From: Actinopolymorpha pittospori
GTDB taxonomy: Bacteria > Actinomycetota > Actinomycetes > Propionibacteriales > Actinopolymorphaceae
Direction: 5' to 3'
Assembly: GCF_014873875.1 (NCBI RefSeq)
Contig: NZ_JADBEM010000001.1
Span: 4,464,001 to 4,528,000 of the forward strand
Length of the DNA: 64,000 nt
The stretch's first letter is position 1. Each line of letters begins with the position of its first letter. A program made the position numbers and the translations under genes. The notes beneath the pieces were generated by a model. That model was not told where the DNA came from. It searched no databases and saw only the letters and a list, made by a program, of their open reading frames with translations. Shown here piece by piece: positions 7,509 through 22,982 of this stretch.

Positions 7509-8774
7509 TCAGCTCTGGGCCTCCGACAGCAGCTTCTGGATCCGGGTGATCCCCTCGGCCAGGTCGTCGTCGCCGAGTGCGTAGGAGAACCGGAGGTAGC
7601 CGGGCGTACCGAACGCCTCGCCGGGTACGGCAGCCACCTCGGCCTCCTCGAGCAGCAGCTCGGCGAGTTCGGCGGAGGAGGCGGGCCGACGACCACGGAT
7701 CGACTTGCCGAGAACGCCCTTCACCGACGGGTAGGCGTAGAACGCACCCTTCGGCGTGGGGCAGGTGAAACCGGGCACGTCGGACAGCAGGTCGACGATG
7801 GTCCGCCGACGCCGGTCGAAGGCCTCCCGCATCCGCGCGACGGCGGAGAGGTCGCCGCTCACCGCGGCGAGCGCGGCGCGCTGGGCGACGTTGCTGACGT
7901 TTCCGGTCGCGTGCGACTGGAGGTTGATCCCGGCCTTGGTCACGTCGGCCGGGCCGATCAGCCAGCCGACCCGCCAGCCGGTCATGGCGTAGGTCTTGGC
8001 GACGCCGTTGACCACGATGCAGCGGTCGGCGATCTCGGGCACCTCGACCGGCAGGGAGGTGGACGTCACGCCGTCGTAGGTGAGGTGTTCGTAGATCTCG
8101 TCGGTGATGATCCACAGGCCGTGCTCGTCGGCCCAGCGGCCGATCTCACGCAGCCGTTCGGCCGGATAGACGGCGCCGGTCGGGTTGGACGGCGAGCACA
8201 TCAACAGCACCTTGGTGCGCGGGGTGCGGGCCGCCTCCAACTGCTCGACGCTGACGAGGTAGTCGGCGGACTCGTCGGTCATGATCGGGACCGCGGTGCC
8301 ACCGGCGAGCGCGATCGACTCGGGGTAGGTGGTCCAGTACGGCGCGGGCAGCAGCACCTCGTCGCCCGGGTCGAGGAGGAGCGCGAAGGCCTCGTAGACG
8401 GCCTGCTTGCCGCCGTTCGTGACCAGAACCTGACCAGGAGTGACCTCGAAGCCGGAATCACGCTTGGTCTTCTCGGCGATCGCCGCCCGGAGTTCGGGCA
8501 GCCCGCCGGCGGGCGTGTAGCGGTGGTTACGCGGGTCGCGGGCCGCCTCGACGGCGGCCTCGACGATGTAGTCGGGCGTGGGGAAGTCGGGCTCACCTGC
8601 ACCGAAGCCGATCACGGGACGCCCCGCCGCCTTCAGCGCCTTCGACTTCGCATCGACCGCCAGGGTGGCGGATTCAGCGATGGCGGCGATCCGGGCCGAA
8701 ATCCGGGCCCGGTCCTTCGCGGTGGCGGCGGCGTGCGCGGTCGGCTCGTGCGAGCCGCTCTCGGGGCTGGTCAT
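7509..8774 (-). CDS. aspC: Aspartate aminotransferase (class I/II, PLP-dependent)
   Basis: 421 residues. Fold-type I motifs: GFGAGEPDFPTPDYI near the N-terminus, CSPSNPTGAVY, TDEIYEHLTYDG, and the PLP-lysine context NGVAKTYAMTGWRVGW, which matches subgroup Ib aspartate aminotransferases. It would move amino groups between aspartate/glutamate and their oxo acids. The start at 8772-8774 has no obvious ribosome site; the message may be leaderless or an internal start may be used, since the first 25 residues are low in conservation. In related actinobacteria this gene commonly sits next to tRNA-Trp and secE. Confidence 0.92.
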   Translation of the reverse strand: MTSPESGSHEPTAHAAATAKDRARISARIAAIAESATLAVDAKSKALKAAGRPVIGFGAGEPDFPTPDYIVEAAVEAARDPRNHRYTPAGGLPELRAAIAEKTKRDSGFEVTPGQVLVTNGGKQAVYEAFALLLDPGDEVLLPAPYWTTYPESIALAGGTAVPIMTDESADYLVSVEQLEAARTPRTKVLLMCSPSNPTGAVYPAERLREIGRWADEHGLWIITDEIYEHLTYDGVTSTSLPVEVPEIADRCIVVNGVAKTYAMTGWRVGWLIGPADVTKAGINLQSHATGNVSNVAQRAALAAVSGDLSAVARMREAFDRRRRTIVDLLSDVPGFTCPTPKGAFYAYPSVKGVLGKSIRGRRPASSAELAELLLEEAEVAAVPGEAFGTPGYLRFSYALGDDDLAEGITRIQKLLSEAQS

Positions 8775-8851
8775 ACGGGCTATCGTGGCACCTCGCGCGT
8801 GCGCGTGGCGTGCCGGGGCGACGTGTCGTGGAAAGGAACGTGCCGGGTCGG

Positions 8852-8882
8852 TTCGACCATTCCGACACTGACCCCGTACACT
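8852..8882 (+). promoter_or_regulatory. Possible promoter upstream of tRNA-Trp/secE
   Basis: TTCGAC (8852-8857) and TACACT (8877-8882) with a 19-nt spacer, 85 bp before tRNA-Trp. The -10 is good and the spacer is long, so this is tentative. Confidence 0.35.
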
Positions 8883-8966
8883 CGTGCACCTGGCGGTCCG
8901 AGGACCTCTCCGAAGTGTGCCCGGTGTGCGATCTTCGGGTGTGTGCGGTGAGGAAGTCGGCTCCGT

Positions 8967-9039
8967 AGGGCAGTGGCTCAATTGGTAGAGCACCGGTCTC
9001 CAAAACCGGCGGTTGGGGGTTCGAGTCCCTCCTGCCCTG
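8967..9039 (+). tRNA. tRNA-Trp (anticodon CCA)
   Basis: 73 nt: acceptor AGGGCAG with CTGCCCT, anticodon stem CCGGT/ACCGG around CTCCAAA with CCA, and T loop TTCGAGT. The 3' CCA is not encoded. A 10-bp imperfect hairpin (9042-9065) follows directly and could help 3' processing or partial termination. Located immediately upstream of secE, as in many actinobacteria. Confidence 0.95.
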
Positions 9040-9197
9040 CAGGCCTCGGCCAGCAGGCCGAAGCCGTGCGTGTCGCCCCCGGCGGACGATGCGCGGGAGC
9101 TAGCACTAACGGGGACGTTCGTTCGTTCCCTCAGTAGTGCGACCCTCTCAACCCGGCGGAGTGTCCGGCCGGGTCCGAAGACCGGTGAGGACGAACA

Positions 9198-9458
9198 GTG
9201 ACGGAGACGCGCGGATCTACCGCGACCCCGGAGCGTGCTCGCCCGGACAAGAAGGGCGAAGGGCGCCAAAGCGCCGTCGCCCGTATCAGCCTGTTCTACC
9301 GCCAGGTCATCGCCGAGTTGCGCAAGGTCATCTGGCCCACGCGCGATCAGCTCACGACCTACTGGGTGGTGGTACTGGTCTTCGTGCTCGTCGTGATGGC
9401 GATCGTCTCGCTGCTCGACCTGGGGATCGGCTCGCTGATGTTCAGGATCTTCGGCTGA
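9198..9458 (+). CDS. secE: Preprotein translocase subunit SecE
   Basis: 86 residues from GTG. A charged N-terminal half ends in the SecE motif ISLFYRQVIAELRKVIWPTR, followed by one membrane segment (about residues 55-80). SecE clamps the SecY channel in the plasma membrane. It is followed by nusG after 74 bp, the standard secE-nusG pair. Confidence 0.96.
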   Translation: MTETRGSTATPERARPDKKGEGRQSAVARISLFYRQVIAELRKVIWPTRDQLTTYWVVVLVFVLVVMAIVSLLDLGIGSLMFRIFG

Positions 9459-9532
9459 CGCGATCCACCGCGACGCGTCACCACCGCCCCGCCGGACGAT
9501 CAACAAACGCTGAAGAAAACGGAGTGCCAAGA

Positions 9533-10399
9533 GTGTCCGACCTCGACGACGAGATCCGCGGCCCGCAGGGTGCGGATTCGGAACAGGCAGCTGCCGCCGC
9601 CAACCCGGCCGGCCAGCCTGCCGACGAGGCCTCCGCCGACGAAACCAGCGACTACGACGAGACCGGGGCCGAGTCCGCGGCCGAGGGTTCCGAGGGAGCC
9701 GACACCGCGGCTGACACCGACCAGGACGCCGGAGCCGAGACGGAGATCGTCGACGGCGGCGAGCAGAGCGCGGCCGCGGAGGCCGAACCCGGCGAGGACG
9801 CCGAGCCGTCCGGGGAGGACGTGCTCGCGGAGTTCCAGGCGGCCCTTCGCTCCAAGCCAGGCGACTGGTATGTGATCCACACGTACTCGGGGATGGAAAA
9901 CCGCGTCAAGGCCAACCTCGAGAACCGCATCCAGTCCCTCAACATGGAGGACTACATCTTCGAGGTGGTCGTCCCCCAGGAGGAGGTCGCGGAGATCAAG
10001 AACGGCCAGCGCCGCATGGTTCGGCGCACCGTTCTCCCCGGCTACGTGCTGGTGCGGATGGACCTGACCGACGAGTCGTGGTCCGCCGTACGCCACACGC
10101 CTTCGGTGACCGGCTTCGTCGGGCACGCCCACCAGCCGGTTCCGCTCGGCCTTGACGAGGTTGAGAAGATGCTGGCTCCTGTGGTCGTCGAGGCCAAGGA
10201 GCCGGACAAGAAGAAGAAGGCCGAGGTCGTCGACTTCCAGGTGGGCGACTCGGTCATGGTGGTCGACGGGCCGTTCGCGACGCTGCACGCGACGATCACC
10301 GAGCTCAACCCCGACGCACAGAGGGTCAAGGCCCTCGTCGAGATCTTCGGCCGGGAGACCCCGGTGGAGCTGTCCTTCACGCAGATCCAGAAGGTCTGA
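9533..10399 (+). CDS. nusG: Transcription termination/antitermination factor NusG
   Basis: 288 residues. The first ~100 are an acidic, Ala/Glu/Asp-rich tail common in actinobacterial NusG. The NGN domain starts at KPGDWYVIHTYSGMENRVK and holds MVRRTVLPGYVLVRMD; the KOW domain is FQVGDSVMVVDGPFATLHATI. NusG binds the RNAP clamp and links it to Rho or ribosomal S10. The GTG at 9533 is preferred because GGAG lies 8 nt upstream; a GTG at 9524 overlaps that site. Confidence 0.95.
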   Translation: MSDLDDEIRGPQGADSEQAAAAANPAGQPADEASADETSDYDETGAESAAEGSEGADTAADTDQDAGAETEIVDGGEQSAAAEAEPGEDAEPSGEDVLAEFQAALRSKPGDWYVIHTYSGMENRVKANLENRIQSLNMEDYIFEVVVPQEEVAEIKNGQRRMVRRTVLPGYVLVRMDLTDESWSAVRHTPSVTGFVGHAHQPVPLGLDEVEKMLAPVVVEAKEPDKKKKAEVVDFQVGDSVMVVDGPFATLHATITELNPDAQRVKALVEIFGRETPVELSFTQIQKV

Positions 10400-10445
10400 C
10401 CGTCCGGCCGATCTCACCACCATTACCACCAGAGGACCCGACAGA

Positions 10446-10877
10446 ATGCCTCCCAAGAAGAAGATCGCCTCCGTGCTCAAGCTCCAGCTGCAGGCTGGCG
10501 CCGCGACACCCGCCCCGCCTGTGGGTACGGTGCTCGGCCCGACCGGCATCAACATCATGGAGTTCACGAAGGCCTACAACGCCGCGACCGAGTCGATGCG
10601 GGGGAACGTCATTCCCGCCGAGATCACGATCTACGAAGACCGGTCGTTCAGCTTCGTCACGAGGACGCCTCCGGCGGTCGAGCTGATCAAGAAGGCGATC
10701 GGCCTCGACAAGGGCTCGCCCACCCCGCACACCGTGAAGGTCGCCTCGATCAGCCGCGACCAGGTGCGCGAGATCGCCGAGACCAAGATGCCTGACCTGA
10801 ACGCCAACGACATCGAGGCCGCGATGAAGGTCGTCGAGGGCACCGCGCGTTCGATGGGCGTCACCGTCACCGGCTGA
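10446..10877 (+). CDS. rplK: 50S ribosomal protein L11
   Basis: 143 residues. L11 forms the GTPase-associated stalk base with 23S rRNA. The N-terminal proline-rich loop reads APPVGTVLGPTGINIMEF, whereas the common bacterial form is PPVGPALGQxGVNIMEF: P28 and Q32 are replaced by T28 and P32. The first site corresponds to a known thiostrepton-resistance position. Much of the remaining sequence (YNAATES, EDRSFSFVT, DLNAND, GTARSMG) is conserved. Paired with rplA 103 bp downstream. Confidence 0.97.
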   Translation: MPPKKKIASVLKLQLQAGAATPAPPVGTVLGPTGINIMEFTKAYNAATESMRGNVIPAEITIYEDRSFSFVTRTPPAVELIKKAIGLDKGSPTPHTVKVASISRDQVREIAETKMPDLNANDIEAAMKVVEGTARSMGVTVTG

Positions 10878-10980
10878 GACCGCGAGGTCCGCCCGGATCC
10901 GGCGTACGGATCCGATGTCAGGTGGGAGGGCCGAGCGCTGGCCCGTACCACGAACTCCCGCTTCCTTCCCAGGAGTGATC

Positions 10981-11691
10981 ATGAAGCGCAGCAAGTCCTA
11001 CCGCGCAGCGGCGGAGAAGGTCGACCAGTCGGCCCTTCACGACCCGCGTGACGCGATCGCGCTGGCCAAGCAGAACGCCAGCAAGAAGTTCGACGAGACC
11101 GTCGACGTCGCGATGCGGCTCGGGGTCGACCCCCGCAAGGCCGACCAGATGGTCCGCGGCACCGTCAACCTTCCGCACGGCACTGGCAAGACCGCTCGGG
11201 TCCTGGTCTTCGCCACCGGGCAGAAGGCGGAGGACGCCACCGCGGCCGGGGCCGACCACGTGGGGTCCGACGACCTCATCGAGCGGATCCAGGGTGGCTG
11301 GCTCGACTTCGACGCCGTGGTCGCCACGCCTGACCTGATGGGCAAGGTCGGCCGGCTCGGCCGGGTGCTCGGCCCCCGTGGCCTGATGCCCAACCCGAAG
11401 ACGGGCACGGTCACCCCGGACGTCGTCAAGGCGGTGACCGAGATCAAGGGCGGGAAGATCGAGTTCCGCGTCGACCGGCACGCCAACCTGCACTTCATCA
11501 TCGGCAAGGCGTCCTTCTCCGAGGAGCAGCTCGCGGAGAACTACGGCGCCGCGCTCGACGAGGTGCTCCGGCTCAAGCCGTCGTCGTCCAAGGGACGCTA
11601 CGTCCGCAAGGTCACGCTCTCCACGACGATGGGCCCGGGCGTCCCGATCGACCCCAACAAGGTCATCGAGGCCGCGGAGGCCACCGCCTGA
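10981..11691 (+). CDS. rplA: 50S ribosomal protein L1
   Basis: 236 residues. L1 forms the mobile stalk at the E site. Conserved blocks include DETVDVAMRLGVDPRKADQM, GRLGRVLGPRGLMPNPKTGTV and KGGKIEFRVD. The ATG follows CCCAGGAGTGATC, giving a good ribosome site. A terminator lies 17 bp after the stop, so the rplK-rplA unit is separate from rplJ-rplL. In other bacteria L1 represses its own operon by binding the leader; nothing decisive for that is visible here. Confidence 0.97.
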   Translation: MKRSKSYRAAAEKVDQSALHDPRDAIALAKQNASKKFDETVDVAMRLGVDPRKADQMVRGTVNLPHGTGKTARVLVFATGQKAEDATAAGADHVGSDDLIERIQGGWLDFDAVVATPDLMGKVGRLGRVLGPRGLMPNPKTGTVTPDVVKAVTEIKGGKIEFRVDRHANLHFIIGKASFSEEQLAENYGAALDEVLRLKPSSSKGRYVRKVTLSTTMGPGVPIDPNKVIEAAEATA

Positions 11692-11707
11692 CCGACGCCA
11701 TCGCGTC

Positions 11708-11752
11708 CGAACGCCCCTGTGGCACCTCTGGTGCGCAGGGGCGTTCGTCTGT
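11708..11752 (+). terminator. Rho-independent-type terminator after rplA
   Basis: Perfect 12-bp stem (11708-11719 with 11736-11747) with a second small GCACC/GGTGC stem inside the loop, then a pyrimidine-rich tail. Confidence 0.85.
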
Positions 11753-11957
11753 CTGGGGGATTCCCGACTCACGGGGACGGCCAGTGCGACTCCAGAGCCG
11801 GGCGAACCCGGAACGATGTCGCACCGCCGAGCAACCGATGGACGGTTCCCGTGCGTCAGACAGTCACGCTCAGGGCCTTTCGGGACATGGTCACTCGTGG
11901 TTACGCTAGTCGGGGCATTGGGCGCATCTAGGTGGGAACGGGGCGTTGAGGATTCCT

Positions 11958-12581
11958 GTGAGGGGCACGCGAGGGGTCCAAGCGGTCGCGGCCGGCGCGG
12001 CCGCGATCGGGTTGTTGCTTGCCGGGTGCGGTCCGGACGCACCGGAGCCGACGACGCTCGACACACCCGAGGCGTCCGAACCCGCGACGTCGCCGCCGGC
12101 CACACCCACCACATCGCCGACATCCACACCGTCGGCGTCGACCAGCCCGACCAGTCGGGGAACGATCATCACCGGCGGCTCGAGCGACGTCGACGACGCG
12201 ACGAAGGCCGAGGTCAAGGCGTTCGTCGCCGACTATCTCGAAGCCCAGAACAAGGCCACCGGCAACGGCGACTTCTCCGCCGTCGACGACATGGTCCAGG
12301 GCTGCGGCGTCTGCGCCGCCTCGAAGCAGTACATCAGCGGCGCCTACCGGAGTGGCGGGAAGGTCGAGGGCGGCATCTTCACCGAGCCGACCATCACGGT
12401 GGGCGGTCAACGTTCGGGCGGCATCTACGTCACGGTGAACGCCGTGGTCAGCGCGTACAAGACGACGAACGGGTCGGGCAAGGTCGTCGACCAGGGGCCG
12501 GCCGAGCGGCAGCGTTACCAGTACTCCGTCGGCAAGGTGCAGGGCGGCTGGCGGATCGTCGGAGGGAGCGTCGTCCAATGA
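11958..12581 (+). CDS. Putative lipoprotein, DUF6318-like
   Basis: 207 residues. The signal peptide ends in a lipobox IGLLLAGC with C24 as the lipidated Cys, then a Thr/Ser/Pro-rich spacer, then a globular part with GCGVC and GAYRSGGKVEGGIFTEP, which recalls the DUF6318 family of actinobacterial lipoproteins (recognised by pattern, not search). It would be anchored on the outer face of the membrane. GTG at 11958 has GAGGA 5 nt upstream; a TTG at 11946 is an alternative. It overlaps the next gene by 4 nt, so the two probably act together. Function unknown. Confidence 0.75.
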   Translation: MRGTRGVQAVAAGAAAIGLLLAGCGPDAPEPTTLDTPEASEPATSPPATPTTSPTSTPSASTSPTSRGTIITGGSSDVDDATKAEVKAFVADYLEAQNKATGNGDFSAVDDMVQGCGVCAASKQYISGAYRSGGKVEGGIFTEPTITVGGQRSGGIYVTVNAVVSAYKTTNGSGKVVDQGPAERQRYQYSVGKVQGGWRIVGGSVVQ

Positions 12582-13531
12582 GACGGCTTGCGGTCATGAC
12601 AGCGGCGGTTGCCCTGGTGGGTGGGCTCCTGGCGATGAGCCCGTCGGCGGCCGCACCGGCCTACGCCGGCCCGCAGGACGGAATCGGCTGGCAGTACAGC
12701 GAATCGGCGAACGGATACTGGCGGGCGCCGCAAGCCGACAGCGTACCCACCGGTGGAGACTCCGGACCGGCACTGGTCTGGGTCCAGCACAGCAGCACCA
12801 ACGAGCTCCTCTGTCCGGAAACCGATCCGGCGTTCGCCTGTGCGGAGGACGATCCGGAGGCCTACATCCGGGGCATCACCTGCGGGACCGCTCTGCGGGG
12901 GCCTCGTGGCCTGCCACTCTTCGCCTGGATCCGGTGGGAGCGGAGGATCGGACCAGACGGCCAGCCCACGAAGTGGTCGGGGCAGGATGCCGACTGCGAC
13001 GAGCCAGGTGAAGACGACTTCATTCCCATGGAAGAGATCTCCTGGGAGGTCAACTACAAGGTCTTCCAGGAACTCGAGAGGCCGGCGATCACGATCTCGC
13101 CCGCCGGCAGGACGCTCGTGAACCTCCCGACCATCGTCTCGACCGACTATCCGGCCGGCCTCGATCCCGAGATCGTCGTGGCGAACGACCCGCCGACGAT
13201 CGAGATCCCGATTCACATCGACCGGCCCAACGGCGGCCTGGACGGGCAGATCCGGGCCCAGGCCGACCTGGTCTGGACCTTCGAAGGTGGTGGATCCGCG
13301 ACGGGCCGTGGCAGGCCCTACGTCGAGGGGATCACGCCAGACAACCGGCCCGGTTACTACGTGACCAACACCTTCGAGCACCCCGGTCCCAAGAACGTCT
13401 CGCTCGCCGTGACCTGGACCGGGAGGGTCACCGTCGACCTGCTTGATCCCGAGGACATCGATCCGGTGGCACTGGCCCCGGTGACCCAGACCATCGAGGT
13501 AGCGGACTCGAGTCCGGTACTCGAGAGGTAG
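12578..13531 (+). CDS. Secreted protein of unknown function
   Basis: 317 residues with a classic signal peptide (basic MRRLAV, hydrophobic core, likely cleavage after AYA at residue 30) and no later membrane segment or sorting signal. Four or more Cys lie in the first half (LLCPETDPAFACAEDD, GITCG, DADCDEPG). The second half is beta-rich (VDLVWTFEGGGS-like and NTFEHPGPKNVSLAVTWTG), reminiscent of PKD/immunoglobulin-like folds; this is inference. It is coupled to the lipoprotein upstream (ATGA overlap). A terminator follows at 13570. Confidence 0.75.
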   Translation: MRRLAVMTAAVALVGGLLAMSPSAAAPAYAGPQDGIGWQYSESANGYWRAPQADSVPTGGDSGPALVWVQHSSTNELLCPETDPAFACAEDDPEAYIRGITCGTALRGPRGLPLFAWIRWERRIGPDGQPTKWSGQDADCDEPGEDDFIPMEEISWEVNYKVFQELERPAITISPAGRTLVNLPTIVSTDYPAGLDPEIVVANDPPTIEIPIHIDRPNGGLDGQIRAQADLVWTFEGGGSATGRGRPYVEGITPDNRPGYYVTNTFEHPGPKNVSLAVTWTGRVTVDLLDPEDIDPVALAPVTQTIEVADSSPVLER

Positions 13532-13569
13532 TCCGATTCGTCAGACTTGCCCGCATTCGAGCCGCCTGG

Positions 13570-13601
13570 CCGTCCCCGCACCCACCCGAGTGCGGGGACG
13601 G
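13570..13601 (+). terminator. Hairpin terminator after the secreted-protein gene
   Basis: Perfect 12-bp GC-rich stem (13570-13581 with 13590-13601), 8-nt loop, then TCGTCTCTC. It isolates the lipoprotein pair from the rplJ promoter. Confidence 0.85.
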
Positions 13602-13680
13602 TCGTCTCTCCCGCGGAAGAGGCGGTGGAGCGGCGGGGGAGCCGAAGAGCCGCGCCGTGGGATGGCCGGCGAAATCCGAT

Positions 13681-13710
13681 TTGGTGGAGCCGCTCCTCGT
13701 CCCGTACCCT
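13681..13710 (+). promoter_or_regulatory. Probable rplJ-rplL promoter
   Basis: TTGGTG (13681-13686), 18-nt spacer, TACCCT (13705-13710). It lies just after the upstream terminator and about 220 bp before rplJ, which gives room for the leader described next. Confidence 0.55.
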
Positions 13711-13716
13711 GTTGGT

Positions 13717-13931
13717 TGCCGAAGACCGCTGGTTGTTGCTCCCCGGAGCAGCTGAAGGTCCCGCACTTGTGGGCGGCCCGCGCAGGTGAACGTGGAAGAC
13801 CCAGCTGTTGATCGTCGTTCGTCGGTGATCAGGCCTGGTGTTCGCCCCGTGCGCTTGCGTACGGGGCTTTTCGCATTCTGGGTCCTTCTCCAGGTCGGCG
13901 CGTCCGAGGCCACCAGAGTGGAAGGAGACCC
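13717..13931 (+). ncRNA. L10-type ribosomal protein leader with attenuator hairpin
   Basis: A long 5' leader precedes rplJ. Near its end, GCCCCGTGCGC pairs with GCGTACGGGGC (13844-13867), followed by TTTT: a compact intrinsic-terminator shape only 60 bp before the gene. The part upstream contains further short stems. This matches the layout of L10 leaders, where L10(L12)4 binding controls its own mRNA; binding by L10 is inferred. Confidence 0.65.
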
Positions 13932-14552
13932 ATGGCGAGGCCGGACAAGGCAGCCGCCGTCGCTGAGCTCACGGACCAGTTCCGTGACTCCGCCGGCGCG
14001 GTTCTGACCGAGTACCGCGGACTCACCGTGAAGCAGCTGCAGGAACTGCGGCGCTCGATCGGTGAGAACGCCAGCTACGCCGTGGTGAAGAACACGCTGA
14101 CCAAGATCGCGGCGAAGGAGGCGGGTGTCGAGTTGGCCGACGAGTTGCTCGTCGGTCCCTCTGCCATCGCGTTCATCAGCGGCGACCCGGTCGTGGTCGC
14201 CAAGGGTCTGCGTGACTTCGCCAAGGCCAACCCGAATCTCGTCATCAAGGGCGGAGTGCTCGAGGGCAAGTCCCTCGCCGTCGACGAGATCACCAAGCTC
14301 GCTGACCTCGAGTCGCGCGAGGTCCTGCTCGCGAAGCTCGCGGGTGCGATGAACGCGTCGCTGGCCGGCGCCGCATCGCTGTTCCAGGCCCCGCTGTCGC
14401 AGGCCGCCCGGCTCGCCGAGGCGCTGCGTCAGAAGGTCGAGGCGGAGGGTCCGGCGGCTGGTGCCGCCGAGTCCAGCGCCGAGGCCGCCCCGGAGGCCAG
14501 CGCGGAAGCCAGCGCCGACGAGCCGAACACCGGCGAGTCCAGCGAGTCCTGA
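13932..14552 (+). CDS. rplJ: 50S ribosomal protein L10
   Basis: 206 residues. Starts MARPDKAAAVAELTDQF, with TEYRGLTVKQLQELRR and the NASYAVVKNTLTKIAAKEAG block of L10. The C-terminal helix region that binds L7/L12 dimers is followed by an acidic Ala/Glu/Ser-rich tail (about residues 175-206), longer than in E. coli but usual in actinobacteria. GGAAGGAG lies upstream of the ATG. rplL follows after 51 bp. Confidence 0.97.
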   Translation: MARPDKAAAVAELTDQFRDSAGAVLTEYRGLTVKQLQELRRSIGENASYAVVKNTLTKIAAKEAGVELADELLVGPSAIAFISGDPVVVAKGLRDFAKANPNLVIKGGVLEGKSLAVDEITKLADLESREVLLAKLAGAMNASLAGAASLFQAPLSQAARLAEALRQKVEAEGPAAGAAESSAEAAPEASAEASADEPNTGESSES

Positions 14553-14603
14553 CACCAGGACCAAACCGTCACCACAGCATCACACACGGAAGGTACGCCA
14601 CTC

Positions 14604-14993
14604 ATGGCTAAGCTCAGCACCGACGAGCTGCTCGACGCGTTCAAGGAGATGACGCTTCTCGAGCTCAGCGAGTTCGTCAAGCAGTTCGAGGACACCTTCG
14701 GCGTGACCGCGGCCGCTCCGGTCGCTGTTGCGGCCCCGGCGGCCGGCGGCGCCGGCGGCGAGGCTGCGGCCGAGGAGGAGAAGGACGAGTTCGACGTCAT
14801 CCTCGACGCGGCCGGCGACAAGAAGATCCAGGTCATCAAGGAGGTGCGCACGCTCACCAGCCTCGGCCTGAAGGAGGCCAAGGACCTGGTCGAGGGCGCG
14901 CCGAAGCCGGTCCTGGAGAAGGTCAACAAGGAGGCCGCGGAGAAGGCCAAGGAGGCCCTCGAGGCCGTTGGCGCCAAGGTCACCCTGAAGTAA
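14604..14993 (+). CDS. rplL: 50S ribosomal protein L7/L12
   Basis: 129 residues. N-terminal dimerisation domain (STDELLDAFKEMTLLELSEFVKQFEDTFGV), Ala/Gly-rich hinge (about 33-60), and the conserved C-terminal factor-binding domain EFDVILDAAGDKKIQVIKEVR and GLKEAKDLVEGAPKPV. It recruits EF-Tu and EF-G to the ribosome. A strong hairpin follows. Confidence 0.98.
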   Translation: MAKLSTDELLDAFKEMTLLELSEFVKQFEDTFGVTAAAPVAVAAPAAGGAGGEAAAEEEKDEFDVILDAAGDKKIQVIKEVRTLTSLGLKEAKDLVEGAPKPVLEKVNKEAAEKAKEALEAVGAKVTLK

Positions 14994-15061
14994 GTCTCGT
15001 CCAAGAGCGGCGCGCGGTAGGTCCGCGCAGGCGGGTTCGCGAGCCGCGATCTTGGTCCACG

Positions 15062-15105
15062 ACGCCGAAGGGCGGTCATCCTCACGGGTGGCCGCCCTTC
15101 GGCGT
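15062..15105 (+). terminator. Hairpin after rplL
   Basis: 14-bp perfect stem (from 15062 to 15105) around an 16-nt loop, 69 bp after rplL, followed by TCGTGCC. It likely trims rplJL transcription; read-through into rpoBC would be in keeping with other bacteria. The gap 14994-15451 (458 bp) otherwise holds the rpoB promoter. Confidence 0.75.
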
Positions 15106-15328
15106 TCGTGCCATCGACAAGCACGTCGTCCCGTGCGTCGCAGGCCAGAGGCTGGTGATCCTTCTGTCCTCCGGCGGAAAGATCGCCAAACCTCTGAAAG
15201 CCTCCTTGACGAGCTGGGGGGCTCCGGGCCATGCTCCAGGGGAGGTCGTGTGAGGGCTGGCCAGGGGATGTGGCCCGCCGATGGCGATGGCGCCTCGGCG
15301 GTGGACGCTCCGCGGATTTCCGAGGGAC

Positions 15329-15357
15329 TAGACAGCAGTGAGCGACGGGGCTACACT
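15329..15357 (+). promoter_or_regulatory. Probable rpoB promoter
   Basis: TAGACA (15329-15334), 17-nt spacer, TACACT (15352-15357): close to the main sigma-factor consensus, predicting a ~90-nt leader before rpoB. Confidence 0.7.
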
Positions 15358-15451
15358 GTCGCTTTGCCCTGCCTTCCGACCGTGCCTGGGAGCCCCCTTA
15401 GGTCGGTCCGGCATGTGAGAGACGAGTCCGCAAGCCTCGGAAGGACCCCTC

Positions 15452-18946
<3,495 letters not shown>

Positions 18947-18954
18947 GGTTACGT

Positions 18955-18985
18955 GCGGGCGCTGGCCTCACGGTCCAGCGCCCGC
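18955..18985 (+). other. Intercistronic hairpin between rpoB and rpoC
   Basis: Perfect 11-bp stem (18955-18965 with 18975-18985) starting 9 nt after the rpoB stop. No T-run follows, so a role in RNA stability or processing is as likely as partial termination. Confidence 0.6.
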
Positions 18986-19034
18986 TCACCCCAGTTCTGA
19001 GTAGACCTTCAACAACTAAGGGGTTCGAGAACAC

Positions 19035-22913
<3,879 letters not shown>

Positions 22914-22928
22914 GAGAAGTCTCGTCAC

Positions 22929-22982
22929 GCCGCGGGCGGCGACCGTCCCTTTCGGAGATGGGTCGCCGCCCGCGGCCGTTTT
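22929..22982 (+). terminator. Terminator after rpoC
   Basis: Perfect 16-bp GC-rich stem (22929-22944 with 22961-22976), then CGTTTT. It ends the rpoBC unit. Confidence 0.88.
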
